Virus record (IMG/VR): IMGVR_UViG_3300046692_000072
Coordinates: 1-64,000 of that record
DNA length: 64,000 nucleotides
Origin: a virus
Direction: 5' to 3' (one strand)
Program-made: the position numbers and the translations under genes
Shown: one piece after another, positions 1-9,000 of the stretch
Numbering within the stretch: the first letter of the stretch is position 1
Layout of the letters: every line of letters starts with the position of its first letter
Notes under the pieces: generated by a model
Told to the model about the DNA's origin: nothing
Database searches by the model: none
Seen by the model: the letters and a program-made list of their open reading frames with translations, nothing else

Positions 1-17
1 ACAGAGATTGGCTTACG

Positions 18-2162
18 ATGTATGATCTAACCGGTGTATCCCATCACCCTGTGATCTCAGAGATTATGGGTGTTCTGGGTAACAAGTTACAGAACAAAGA
101 TGAGTCTTTTTTCAGGGTTGAAATTGCTTATTTCATCTCCAAAATCGCCTCAACTATGAGAGCCAAAGTCCTCACGAAAGATCGTGGGGAAATCCCCGTC
201 AATACCTATGTGCTTGCTCTTGCAAACTCAGGTTTTGGTAAGGGACACTCCGTCAACGTCATTGAGGATGAACTCCTCAAGGGCTTTCGTACCCGATTCA
301 TGGAAGACACCTTCAAGATTATCTCTGAAGGTAACCTCTGGGAGATCGCAAATCAGCGAGCTCTCCGTAACAACACGGATCAGGCTGAAGAATACGAACG
401 TGTAGAAAAGGAATTTAAGAGCGCTGGAGCGCTTCCTTTCACGTTCGACAGTGGTACTCCACCCGCAGTCAAGCAACTGCGTCACAAGCTCCTGATGAGC
501 AACTGTGGGTCCATCAATCTCCAGATTGACGAAATCGGTTCTAACCTCATCGCTAACGTCGAGGTTCTCACCCTGTTCCTTGAACTTTATGACCAAGGTA
601 AGGTCAAGCAAAAGCTGACCAAAAACACAGCAGAGAACCAGAGAGGCGAGGAACTTGAGGGGAAGACGCCTACTAATATGCTTCTGTTCGGTACTCCTTC
701 TAAGCTCTTGGATGGAGGACAAACGGAAGATCAGTTCTACAGCTTTCTGGAGACTGGATATGCCCGCCGTTGCCTTTTCGGTTACGGTAAGCATCAACCT
801 ACTAGCGATGTGCTTACCCCAGAAGAGGTATATGCACGACTCGTAGAGACCCAGAACGATAGCACTATTGTTAAGTGGTCTCGTCACTTTGAGACACTTG
901 CAGATCCTGCCATGTATGACTGGCGGATGAGTGTTGAGGATGACACTGGTATCGAGCTTATCAAGTATAAGATCGACTGTGAAACCCGAGCCAAGGGAAT
1001 GAAGGAACACGAAGAGATCAAGAAAGCTGAAATGTCTCACCGATATTTCAAGGCTCTGAAGCTCGCTGGTGCCTTTGCCTTCCTTGATAAGAGCTTGGAG
1101 ATCACCATTGAGCATCTCAAGAGTGCTATCCTGCTCACTGAACAGTCAGGGGATTCCTTCCAGGAGATCCTGAACCGTGAGAAAGCCTATAACAAGCTGG
1201 CAAGATACATTGCTGAGGTTGGTACAGAGGTCACTCATGCTGACCTGAATGAAAACCTGCCGTTCTACAAGCAGGGTTCAGCAGCTCGTAATGAAATGAT
1301 GACGATGGCGATTGCTTGGGGTTATAAGCAACACATCATCATCAAGAAGAGGTTTATCGATGGGATCGAGTTCTTCCAAGGGGAAACCCTACAGGAGACC
1401 GATATCTCCAAGATCGGGGTCTCATACTCCGACAACTGGGCGTACAACTATCACTATGAGTTGGCACCCTTCGACAAACTCCATGAGCTCACTCAGGTTC
1501 CTGGTCTCCATTGGGCGAACCATTCGTTCAAGAACAACCATCGTGCAGAAGATAACGTTATTCCAGGTTTTAATCTGGTCGTTATTGATGTGGATGGTGG
1601 GATTCCTTTGGCTACTGTCCATGATCTTATGAAAGAATATAAGTTCATGACCTACACAACCAAGCGACATTCCGAAGAGGAAAATCGTTTTAGGTTGCTC
1701 CTGCCTACCAATTACTGCCTTCAGTTAGACAGTGATGAGTACAAGGAGTTTATGAACGGTATCATGAACTGGTTACCTTTCGCAGTAGACGAGTCTTCGA
1801 ACCAGAGAGCCAAGAAGTGGGAGTCCTTTGATGGTGAACACTTCTATAATCTCGATGGTGACCTGCTAGACGTTCTGCCTTTCATTCCGAAGACTTCTAG
1901 GAATGAACAGCTTAGAGCTGAAGGCAAGGCTATCGAAAATCTCGACAACCTTGAGCGTTGGTTTGCTCCTCGCATCGCTACTGGCAATCGCAACAACCAG
2001 ATGGTCAAATTTGCGTTTGCACTTGTGGATAGTGGGATGGATCTCTTCGCTGTCCGCGAGAAGGTTCTTGAGTTCAACAAGAAACTCAGCAACGCCTTGC
2101 CCGAGGACGAGATAGAGAGCACCATACTTGTGTCCGTAGCAAAAAGGTTTCAAGGCAAATGA
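18..2162 (+). CDS. Primase-like protein with P-loop-like N-terminus (N4 gp43 type)
   Basis: A 714-residue replication protein. The N-terminal half has a Walker-A-like stretch (ANSGFGKGHS, about residues 68-77), as in DUF3987-type NTPases. The C-terminal half, from about residue 510, resembles an archaeo-eukaryotic primase core: a DxD in VVIDVDGG, then a histidine/arginine strand (RHSEEENRFRLLLP). In N4-like phages a large protein of this kind sits directly before the ATPase and ssDNA-binding genes, as here. Its stop overlaps the next ATG by 4 bases, which suggests translational coupling. The gene begins 18 bases into the window, so an upstream start cannot be excluded. The exact activity (primase or primase-helicase) is inferred. 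Confidence 0.7.
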   Translation: MYDLTGVSHHPVISEIMGVLGNKLQNKDESFFRVEIAYFISKIASTMRAKVLTKDRGEIPVNTYVLALANSGFGKGHSVNVIEDELLKGFRTRFMEDTFKIISEGNLWEIANQRALRNNTDQAEEYERVEKEFKSAGALPFTFDSGTPPAVKQLRHKLLMSNCGSINLQIDEIGSNLIANVEVLTLFLELYDQGKVKQKLTKNTAENQRGEELEGKTPTNMLLFGTPSKLLDGGQTEDQFYSFLETGYARRCLFGYGKHQPTSDVLTPEEVYARLVETQNDSTIVKWSRHFETLADPAMYDWRMSVEDDTGIELIKYKIDCETRAKGMKEHEEIKKAEMSHRYFKALKLAGAFAFLDKSLEITIEHLKSAILLTEQSGDSFQEILNREKAYNKLARYIAEVGTEVTHADLNENLPFYKQGSAARNEMMTMAIAWGYKQHIIIKKRFIDGIEFFQGETLQETDISKIGVSYSDNWAYNYHYELAPFDKLHELTQVPGLHWANHSFKNNHRAEDNVIPGFNLVVIDVDGGIPLATVHDLMKEYKFMTYTTKRHSEEENRFRLLLPTNYCLQLDSDEYKEFMNGIMNWLPFAVDESSNQRAKKWESFDGEHFYNLDGDLLDVLPFIPKTSRNEQLRAEGKAIENLDNLERWFAPRIATGNRNNQMVKFAFALVDSGMDLFAVREKVLEFNKKLSNALPEDEIESTILVSVAKRFQGK

Positions 2163-2911
2163 GCACCACCGAAGAAGAAATCCCTGAACTGGCATTTAAT
2201 CCCCAACTGGTTCTGATCAGTGGGGAATCTGGCTCAGGGAAATCGGCATCACTTCGTAATCTGAAGGACCAGGAAAACTGGTTGTTTATGAACTGTGAGG
2301 CAGGTAAGCGCCTGCCTTTCAAAAACAGTTTTGAAACGGTTACGATCACTGATCCATACAGCACTTATGATGGGCTTGATTACGTCAAGAACACCGCTAA
2401 TATGCGTGGAGCTATCATCGATACCACCACGTTCCTAATGGACATGCATGAGTCTCAGTTCGTGATTAACAGTCCGAACACCCAAGCTGCTTGGGGGACG
2501 TATGCGCAGTTCTGGAAAAACCTGATGCAGCAGAAGGTAGCTCCACTCGGTAAACCCGTTATCATGCTCGCCCACGTAGTGGACGTATATGATGAAAAGA
2601 ATGCCGAGATGAAAACCCATATCCCTGTAAAGGGATCCCTGAAGAACCAGGGCATTGAGGCGTATTTCTCCACTAACGTCATGACTCGTAAGATGCCATT
2701 GCGTGATCTGGAAGATTACAAAAACCCGATGCTAAATATAACCGAGGACGAAGAGATGCTTGGGTTCAAGCATTGCTTTCAAACTCGTCTAACCAAGAAG
2801 ACTATCGGAACTCGTATCCGCTCCCCCATTGGAATGTTTACAAAGGAAGAGACGTTTATCGACAACGATTGCCAAGTCCTCTTGGACCACCTCAAGGAGT
2901 TCTACTCCTAA
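2159..2911 (+). CDS. P-loop ATPase (N4 gp44 type)
   Basis: A 250-residue RecA/AAA-fold NTPase with a clear Walker A (SGESGSGKSAS) at about residues 21-31 and a likely Walker B near MLAHVVDVYD. Proteins of this size and place are found in N4-like and other lytic podoviruses between the primase-like and ssDNA-binding genes and are taken to act in replication or recombination. The start codon overlaps the preceding stop (ATGA). Confidence 0.75.
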   Translation: MSTTEEEIPELAFNPQLVLISGESGSGKSASLRNLKDQENWLFMNCEAGKRLPFKNSFETVTITDPYSTYDGLDYVKNTANMRGAIIDTTTFLMDMHESQFVINSPNTQAAWGTYAQFWKNLMQQKVAPLGKPVIMLAHVVDVYDEKNAEMKTHIPVKGSLKNQGIEAYFSTNVMTRKMPLRDLEDYKNPMLNITEDEEMLGFKHCFQTRLTKKTIGTRIRSPIGMFTKEETFIDNDCQVLLDHLKEFYS

Positions 2912-2944
2912 AGGGGTAGAGCATAGCAAAAAGGACAACCCACA

Positions 2945-3679
2945 ATGGGCAATATTTTTAAAGACCTTGGTAACAAGGAAGGTGTCAAATCTGCGGATGA
3001 CCGTCTTGGCGGATTCCGTACTTTTGAAACGGATATCTATGAAGCAGAGATCCTTGCCATGTATTCGATCAAATCTGCTGGTAACGCTCATGGCGTTCAT
3101 CTGTCGCTGAAGATCGGTGACGGGCAGTATGATGAAGATATCTGGGTCACCAATAAGAAGGGTGAAAACACCTTCACCAAGGACGGTGTTACATCCTATC
3201 TCCCAGGTTGGAACCATGCAGATCATATCGCAATGGTTGCCACTGGCAATAAGGGTCTTGCTGACCTGGATGTTGAAGACAAGACCTTTAAGGTCTATGA
3301 TCCCAACGCCAAGGCTCAGCTTCCCAAGTCTGTACCGACCTTCGTTGAAGTGCTCGGCAAGAAGATCTGGGTAGCTCTCGTCAAGAAGATCGAGAACGGC
3401 GCTGACAAGGTTGGTACCGAGTATGTTGCCAACAACAAGAAGCGCGAATCGAATTCCATCGATAAGGTTTTCGATTACGACACGAAGCTGACGATTGCTG
3501 AAGCAACCGCCAATCCCCCAAAGCCTGCTGAGTTCTTTGATGCATGGCTTGCTCAGAACAAGGGCAAGACTCGTGACACTTACAAGGAGATCCAGGGCGG
3601 TGGAACAACCGGTCGTCCTGCTGGTGCACCTCCTGCTGGCGGTGACAGCAACAAGCCTTCCCTCTTTGGGAAGAAATAA
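2945..3679 (+). CDS. ssDNA-binding protein (N4 gp45 type)
   Basis: A 244-residue protein in the N4 gp45 position. In N4 that protein coats ssDNA for replication and recombination and also activates late transcription by host RNA polymerase. The globular part (residues 1-190) is followed by a Gly/Pro-rich linker (about 205-235) and a short basic-aromatic tail (KPSLFGKK). N4 SSB also depends on its C-terminus for contact with RNA polymerase, but this tail lacks the usual acidic tip. The assignment rests mainly on position, size and architecture. The spacing to an AAAGGAC ribosome-binding site is good. Confidence 0.65.
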   Translation: MGNIFKDLGNKEGVKSADDRLGGFRTFETDIYEAEILAMYSIKSAGNAHGVHLSLKIGDGQYDEDIWVTNKKGENTFTKDGVTSYLPGWNHADHIAMVATGNKGLADLDVEDKTFKVYDPNAKAQLPKSVPTFVEVLGKKIWVALVKKIENGADKVGTEYVANNKKRESNSIDKVFDYDTKLTIAEATANPPKPAEFFDAWLAQNKGKTRDTYKEIQGGGTTGRPAGAPPAGGDSNKPSLFGKK

Positions 3680-3682
3680 TAA

Positions 3683-4486
3683 GTGTATCAGGTAGATGTG
3701 CCGATATATCTTCCTAAGACCAAGAAGAAGAGCTTTGCCTTAAATTTAAACATTTATCGTAATGCTCACTTCTTGCTCTTGAACAAAATGAAGATAGCTT
3801 TCAAGAATAAAATCGAAGATCAGCTAGCTTCATTACCGACCATGGATGGGGTGAAGTTGACCTATACTCTATTCATGGGAACCAATAGGGATGTGGACCT
3901 ATCGAACATCTGCGTTGTAGTGGACAAGTTCTTCTGCGATGCACTCGTTGAAGCAGGTAAACTGCCAGACGATAATATAGGTTATCTGCAAGCTATTGAT
4001 TACCGCTTTGGGGGAGTCGATAAGAACAACCCCAGGGTGGAAGTAACCCTCGAACCAACGTCTATAAAAGAGGACACAACAATGAGAATTTTTCTCGTTC
4101 AGTCTGAGATCGAACAGGCTATTCAGAACTACATCGGTGAACAGATGTCTGTTTCTGACGGCAAGGCGTTCGATATCAAGATCGCCGCAACTCGTGGCGA
4201 TGAGGGTTTCACTGCTGAAATCAACATCGTTGATAAGGTAGAGGTTCCTGAAACGGAAGCTCACAAGGAGAAGGTACGTCGCGGACCCCGTAACAAGGTA
4301 TCCGATGCCGTCACCGCTCTCCAGTTCGGCAAGCAGGAATCCGAGATCCCTGTGGTCGAAGATCCTGTCGTTGACAACGAAGTAGAGGACGCATCTGAAG
4401 GTGAGACTGCTCCTACCGCTGATGAAGCAGGTGTTCCTGCATTCCTTCAGGGTGGTAAGAAGTCCATCTTCGGCAACGCTAGCTAA
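3683..4486 (+). CDS. RusA-like Holliday junction resolvase with C-terminal extension
   Basis: A 267-residue ORF with a GTG start at 3683. Residues 1-130 match the RusA resolvase pattern (GTNRDVDLSNICVVVDKFFCDAL, then DDNIGYL), with the expected Asp cluster for metal-dependent cutting of branched DNA. From residue 134 on there is a separate domain (IFLVQSEIEQAIQNYIGEQ and onward) that I associate with a common phage family, then an acidic linker and the tail KKSIFGNAS, which resembles the tail of the upstream SSB. An ATG at 4082 with AGAGGA before it could give the C-terminal domain (134 residues) as a separate product. RusA is usually only about 120 residues. Confidence 0.6.
   Translation: MYQVDVPIYLPKTKKKSFALNLNIYRNAHFLLLNKMKIAFKNKIEDQLASLPTMDGVKLTYTLFMGTNRDVDLSNICVVVDKFFCDALVEAGKLPDDNIGYLQAIDYRFGGVDKNNPRVEVTLEPTSIKEDTTMRIFLVQSEIEQAIQNYIGEQMSVSDGKAFDIKIAATRGDEGFTAEINIVDKVEVPETEAHKEKVRRGPRNKVSDAVTALQFGKQESEIPVVEDPVVDNEVEDASEGETAPTADEAGVPAFLQGGKKSIFGNAS
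4082..4486 (+). CDS. Possible internal-start product: RusA C-terminal domain alone
   Basis: An in-frame ATG at 4082 follows AGAGGACACAACA, a good ribosome-binding site at normal spacing. It lies exactly where the RusA-sized domain ends. The resulting 134-residue protein would hold the QSEIEQAIQNYI domain, an acidic linker and the IFGNAS tail. Whether it is made in addition to the long form is unknown. Confidence 0.35.
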   Translation: MRIFLVQSEIEQAIQNYIGEQMSVSDGKAFDIKIAATRGDEGFTAEINIVDKVEVPETEAHKEKVRRGPRNKVSDAVTALQFGKQESEIPVVEDPVVDNEVEDASEGETAPTADEAGVPAFLQGGKKSIFGNAS

Positions 4487-4489
4487 ACA

Positions 4490-4645
4490 GTGTCGGATGC
4501 CATCTTAGCCTTGGTGATCACCATAGTAGTCTTCTTCTTCATCTGGAAGATTATAGCTATGGCAGTGATCGCTCTAGCGGGGCTAGGAGGAGCAGTTGTA
4601 CTGTTTTGTATAGTGTGGGTGCTCCTGAAGCTCCGTAAACACTAA
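4490..4645 (+). CDS. Small two-helix membrane protein
   Basis: A 51-residue ORF with a GTG start three bases after the preceding stop. Nearly the whole chain is hydrophobic: one helix from about residue 4 to 20 and a second from about 24 to 46, ending in basic KLRKH. No clear Shine-Dalgarno, so translation may be coupled. It is followed at once by a strong terminator. Function unknown. Confidence 0.5.
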   Translation: MSDAILALVITIVVFFFIWKIIAMAVIALAGLGGAVVLFCIVWVLLKLRKH

Positions 4646-4646
4646 G

Positions 4647-4678
4647 CCCCTCTGGTAATCCCAGGGGGGTTCTTTTTT
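4647..4678 (+). terminator. Intrinsic terminator
   Basis: A GC-rich stem (CCCCTCTGG with CCAGGGGGG, loop TAATC) followed by TTCTTTTTT. It closes the primase-to-membrane-protein operon. Confidence 0.85.
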
Positions 4679-4698
4679 GACCCAGAAGGAAAATATTA

Positions 4699-4860
4699 GT
4701 GGAACAAGGTAAACCAGCTCTTGTCACTTTGCTGACAGGTGTTATTCAAGCTTTCGAAAAGCTCAACAAGAAGTCAGCAGAATCAACCCTAGCGCTTCGC
4801 AGTGCAGAGGTTGCTCGCTTCTGGCTCCAAGAGGACATTCGGAAGAATGAGGACAACTAA
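4699..4860 (+). CDS. Hypothetical small helical protein
   Basis: A 53-residue ORF with a GTG start after AGAAGGAAAATATTA. The sequence (GVIQAFEKLNKKSAESTLALRSAEVARFWL) predicts a charged helix. Its end overlaps the next gene by 14 bases. It is the first gene after the 4.65-kb terminator. Function unknown. Confidence 0.55.
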   Translation: MEQGKPALVTLLTGVIQAFEKLNKKSAESTLALRSAEVARFWLQEDIRKNEDN

Positions 4861-5095
4861 GGCAGACCGGGATCGTCTAATCGAAATGAAAGCCAGGGGC
4901 TTATCCTACGAACAAATCCGTAGGGCTACTGGCTTTTCTATTTGCACTATCCGGCGATGGACTAGTCCTGAATATAGGGAAAAGGCTAATCGCCTTAATC
5001 TCGCAAGGTACAAAAAGAATTGGGCTGAGAGCCCTGAGTACCGCGAAAGTCGTACAGAGTACAGACGTGAGTACCGATATAGGACGGGCGTGTAA
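4847..5095 (+). CDS. Small helix-turn-helix protein 1
   Basis: An 82-residue protein. Residues 10-35 (LIEMKARGLSYEQIRRATGF, then TIRRW) form a homeodomain-like helix-turn-helix of the resolvase/transposase type, followed by a very basic, Tyr/Arg-rich tail. I chose ATG 4847 over an upstream in-frame ATG because it lies by the end of the previous gene. The stop overlaps the next ATG by one base. First of three tandem HTH genes; likely DNA-binding, target unknown. Confidence 0.65.
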   Translation: MRTTKADRDRLIEMKARGLSYEQIRRATGFSICTIRRWTSPEYREKANRLNLARYKKNWAESPEYRESRTEYRREYRYRTGV

Positions 5096-5379
5096 TGGGT
5101 ATTCGAATCTCTCAGGAAAAAGAAGATCTCATTCATTCCATGAGAACCGATGGGCGGACAATCAAAGAGATTGCTGAGTACCTACAGGTATCCTTGCAAT
5201 GTGTCTCTGATCATCTTAATCCTGAGAGTCGTGCCAAGCGATATGCAGACACCTATGCTCGTACCGCTAAGGACAAGCAGGATCCAGAGAAGATGGAAAG
5301 GATCCTTGCTCGTCGTAAAGAGTACTACTATCGGATCAAGATCAAGAAGATCCTAGGAGACAATTGGAATGCCAAGTGA
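5095..5379 (+). CDS. Small helix-turn-helix protein 2
   Basis: A 94-residue protein with a helix-turn-helix at residues 10-37 (IHSMRTDGRTIKEIAEYLQV, then CVSDHL) and a basic tail rich in Lys/Arg/Tyr (RKEYYYRIKIKK). It resembles HTH protein 1 in layout. It starts in a one-base stop/start overlap and overlaps the next gene by 11 bases. Confidence 0.65.
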   Translation: MGIRISQEKEDLIHSMRTDGRTIKEIAEYLQVSLQCVSDHLNPESRAKRYADTYARTAKDKQDPEKMERILARRKEYYYRIKIKKILGDNWNAK

Positions 5380-5707
5380 TGCATGGAGACTATCCCCAAA
5401 GCAATTAGCTCAAGCAAAGAAGATGCTTGAAACCGGTATGAAACGTACCGCTATTGCTAAGTTCTTGGGGTGTAGTCACCCTACGATCTACAGGGCATTT
5501 CCTGTGGAGCAGGATAGCACACAAGAAATTATCCTCAAGCTACGAGCTCGTGTGAAGAAGCTGGAAGAGGATATCTCTGAAATTTATTCAGCTTTCAACA
5601 TGCAACAGAAGAAACCTATTGTTTCTGATGAGGAACCAAAACGTGATCGCAAGAATACACGCCGCAGTAAAATACGTCCTATTCAAGAAGGACATGCCGA
5701 TGTTTGA
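5369..5707 (+). CDS. Small helix-turn-helix protein 3 with coiled coil
   Basis: A 112-residue protein. Residues 9-45 (LSPKQLAQAKKMLETGMKRT, then IAKFLGCSHPTIYRAF) are a clear resolvase-type HTH. Residues 52-75 form a short coiled coil and the C-terminus is basic. A dimeric DNA-binding protein is likely. It overlaps the following DfrB-like gene by 8 bases. Confidence 0.65.
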   Translation: MPSDAWRLSPKQLAQAKKMLETGMKRTAIAKFLGCSHPTIYRAFPVEQDSTQEIILKLRARVKKLEEDISEIYSAFNMQQKKPIVSDEEPKRDRKNTRRSKIRPIQEGHADV

Positions 5708-6065
5708 ACTTGGGGATCTTGTAAAAAAGAAGTCAGGTTCTTTCTGGCGAGGCAAGGTAGTTGGGTATTACTCAACTGAGCAAACCCCTATCGGGTATTG
5801 CGTCCAGCTTGTCATTGCTGATCCAAGGGAAGACGATAACCTTATGCCAGTTCAGATCTATCCTGAATCCGCACTGGAACCTGCTCTATCAGCACGAAAC
5901 CATCCCTATGAGAACACTGATCTCTACGTTCGCTTTCTTGCAGAGAATGGTAACGATACTGAAATCTGGTCCTTCATCACTTACTGGACCTACGGGGATT
6001 GGGATGATCTCGATAAGAATTGGCCTGAGTGGAAAAAGTTCGTAGAGAAAAACGGGGGCAAATAG
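5700..6065 (+). CDS. R67/DfrB-type dihydrofolate-reductase-like protein with extension
   Basis: A 121-residue protein. The first 60 residues closely follow the plasmid R67 (DfrB) SH3-like fold: FELGDLVKKKSGSFWRGKVV aligns with the R67 segment [20 protein letters not shown], then GYYSTEQTPIGYCVQ, and later VQIYPESALEP against VQIYPVAALER. The R67 active-site residues corresponding to Lys32, Gln67, Ile68 and Tyr69 are present (KKKSG, VQIY). It differs by a short insertion before VQIY and a roughly 60-residue C-terminal extension rich in Trp and acidic residues. I chose ATG 5700 because AAGAAGGA is well spaced from it; ATG 5694 is too close. Activity is inferred; the SH3 barrel could have another role. 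Confidence 0.6.
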   Translation: MFELGDLVKKKSGSFWRGKVVGYYSTEQTPIGYCVQLVIADPREDDNLMPVQIYPESALEPALSARNHPYENTDLYVRFLAENGNDTEIWSFITYWTYGDWDDLDKNWPEWKKFVEKNGGK

Positions 6066-6077
6066 CCCCCATCTTTT
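6054..6077. terminator. Bidirectional intrinsic terminator
   Basis: A perfect 6-bp stem GGGGGC/GCCCCC with loop AAATA. It is followed by ATCTTTTTT on the plus strand and by GTTTTTCTCT on the minus strand. It separates the rightward block from the leftward vRNAP gene and overlaps the stop codon of the DfrB-like gene. Confidence 0.85.
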
Positions 6078-9000
6078 TTAGAAAACTAGATTAAGATATG
6101 GATTAAGGAATGGGGCACGTAGTCCCATCCCTGGTCCAATAGAGTTACCTAAGTTGCCATCCTCAAGAACAGTAAAGAAGTTGTCTGTCATTGGGGTACC
6201 AATACTACCAATAATGGGTAGCGAAGGTGTGCTCATGAACAGCAACGCTCTCAATGGATTTCTACGGATCGTGCGAAGAGCAATCTTCACAGACCTGATC
6301 TTGAAATTCCAGAACCAGATAGCACCAATGCTTTCCAGGTAATTCCTGGTTCTACCGGAGAGTCTGTTGTAGTTCACAAACTCTTCAGAGACATTCGCTA
6401 CTGCCTCAGTGTGAGGCATCGTCTTCTTCAGATGATCGTAGAGAATACCCTTTGCCAAGAAGTCACCATACTGAGTGGCACGAGCAAGAGCTTTATATGC
6501 AACAGTGTCTTTGGTGATCATTGCATAGCGAGCCACGGTCTGAGCAGGACCAGGGATCGGGATATTCTTGACCAAGTTCTCAACGTAATCAACGTACTTA
6601 CCCTTGGAGATCGCAAGATCTTCCTGAGTAGGTCCACCTTCACTGATGGCACTGAATTGACCTTCTTCAATCAGCTTCCAGATCGAGAGACGCTTATTGC
6701 TGTCCTCCAACTGGTTCCATTCAGTCTGAAGCTTACGCTCAGCACGTACATCCTTACGAACCTGTGCAGCTCTCAAGTCTGCCTCCAGTTCAATCTGGCG
6801 ATCCTTGTTCTGAATGTACTTGTTGACCTCAATGGTCTTGGTTGCCATGCCACGGATGATATCCGTAACCGGCACACCTGCATGCAGAAGCTGGTACATG
6901 TTCGAGAGGATGTTCGATACTGGAACGATCACGGACTTCACCACGATCAGTTCCTTGGCAGCAGCAACACCCTTCTGAACAACCTCCTCACCTTTGACGA
7001 GGTACTTATAGGCATTGTTACCATCACCAGCGATATCGAATATCGTAGTAGCAATCTTCCTGAACCGTTTTACGGTAGACTCCGACCAACGTGTATTCCC
7101 AGTCCATGCATCACCTACAGATGCCTGACGGGAACCAAACGAGTCGTTGAGCATGTCCTTACGGACCCACAACTCTTTCCCCCCAAATTCCCGTTGGATC
7201 TCTGCCCTGACCTCAGGAGAGATGAGCTTAGCAGCATCCTGGATAATTTTATCCTTGGAAGCAAAGAAATCCACGAACTGATTTTTATCTTCAGGACGTG
7301 CATCGTTATAAATAGTCGCAAGGTTCTTGATCAGTTCTGTATTGAACTGACGAGCAAAATGCTCTTCAACCTGACGACCCTTCCAAGCACCAATCATCTC
7401 AGAGAGATTACGATTGGGGTTAAGACGTTCAAGCTGCGCTGGATGAGCGTGGCGCTCGTAAGCAACCACGTCACCTAGTGCGTCATAGATGGGGAGGAGG
7501 GCTTCGAATCCACCGTTGCTTCTACGCCGTCTAGTAATTCGGGCGACCTCAGCAGCATCACGGATAACGCCAGCATTGACAGTCCCGACAGTTTGCCCTG
7601 TGACCGGATCAACGCCGGAAGCAGTGCTATGGACAGTTTGGAAGATGCCTTGATTGTAGGCTGCTTTACCGGCGACAGGTGCATAGTAGTATCCTCTGCT
7701 AACCCCAGAACCCTCAGACTTAGAACCTTCGTAATCCGCTACACGGGTGAACCCCAGCGGAAGCAGTTTGGTTCCATAGTGATCGTTAATGATAGTTAGC
7801 TGGTGACCATTTTCGTTTTCGAGGGGAATGAAACCCTTATAATGATTTGCTTTCGCAACGTCATTGGTCACCCGAGCCATTTCATCTTTACGCTGCCCAG
7901 TCAGATATGCAAGGGTAAATTCCATGCCTTCTGGTTCCTTTTGAACCAAGGAGGACAGGGTGCTCATGATCTGGCGATCCAGCTTATCCAACGCAGTAAG
8001 GGTAACCAATTGATCAATCACATCAATCAGCTCCTGAGGAGCACGGGACTTGCGACCACCCTCACCGAGCAGGTTCGCTATAGCATGAGCATTGCGGAGC
8101 TGGTTGGCACTAGCCTCCCCCGTATTCATGAATTTAGCGAGCTCAGCGATCTTAAGCAGGAGCTTCTGTTCGTTGATGGGATCCAACGTGCGGAGACGGA
8201 GTTGCAGTTTCTGGAGTTCCTGTGCAACCGCAGCAGGGGATTCCAAAACCTCCAAAGTTTTGTTAACGCCCAGAGACTCTACAAGAGACGCCAGATCGGT
8301 TTTCGCAAGTCCATTATACAGATGCTCCCATTCCTGATCAGAGAGTTTAACCGTAAAGTGCCTAGCAATTTTAGCAGGCAACTTCTCACGGAACTGCTGA
8401 CGAGACTGTTGGACGACCGTCCGAACCTTTGTGATCATATCCCAAACGGAGGCATTACTCTGGAGTCTTCCAGACATTTCGGAAAAGAATTCCCGAAGCG
8501 TAGTCATACCTTCTTGCCTATTCAGTATCCCAGTTACGCTCTCGGCAATAGACCCAGCTACATTATCATTGATAATGCCTAGAGACATACGAGACATCGT
8601 AGCAGCAAAGCTTGCCCACTTGTTAGATGGGTTAGATGCCACATAGGTCTTGAGTTTCTTATCCCACTTGTCAGTGAGAGACTGGGTATTCTCACGGAGC
8701 ATCTGCTCAAAGCCAGAGATCTTATTACCCACTTGGTTCAGAATGAAGAACTTGTCTTCAGCTTCTTGAGCCGCAAGGACTTGAACCAGGGAGTTAATAG
8801 CTTGAGCTACGTTCTCACCCTTTTGACCACTAACAGACTTAGTGAAGTTATCAATTACATTAAGACCAGCCTTCATGAGAACATCATCAAACTTAGACTC
8901 TTGCTTATCCGCAATGTTCTTAGGGAGACTGAATTTCTTCAGGACTCCCTGAAGTCTCTCACTAGTTACAGCGAGAGCCAAGAAAGTAGGCATCAATGCT

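Noticed and set aside
228-1115. 295-codon minus-strand ORF opposite the primase-like gene
   Set aside because: Shadow of a well-supported gene; no recognisable motif.
6411-7478. 355-codon plus-strand ORF opposite the vRNAP gene
   Set aside because: It runs antisense to strongly supported vRNAP coding sequence and its translation resembles no protein family. Many similar shadows occur along the same gene.
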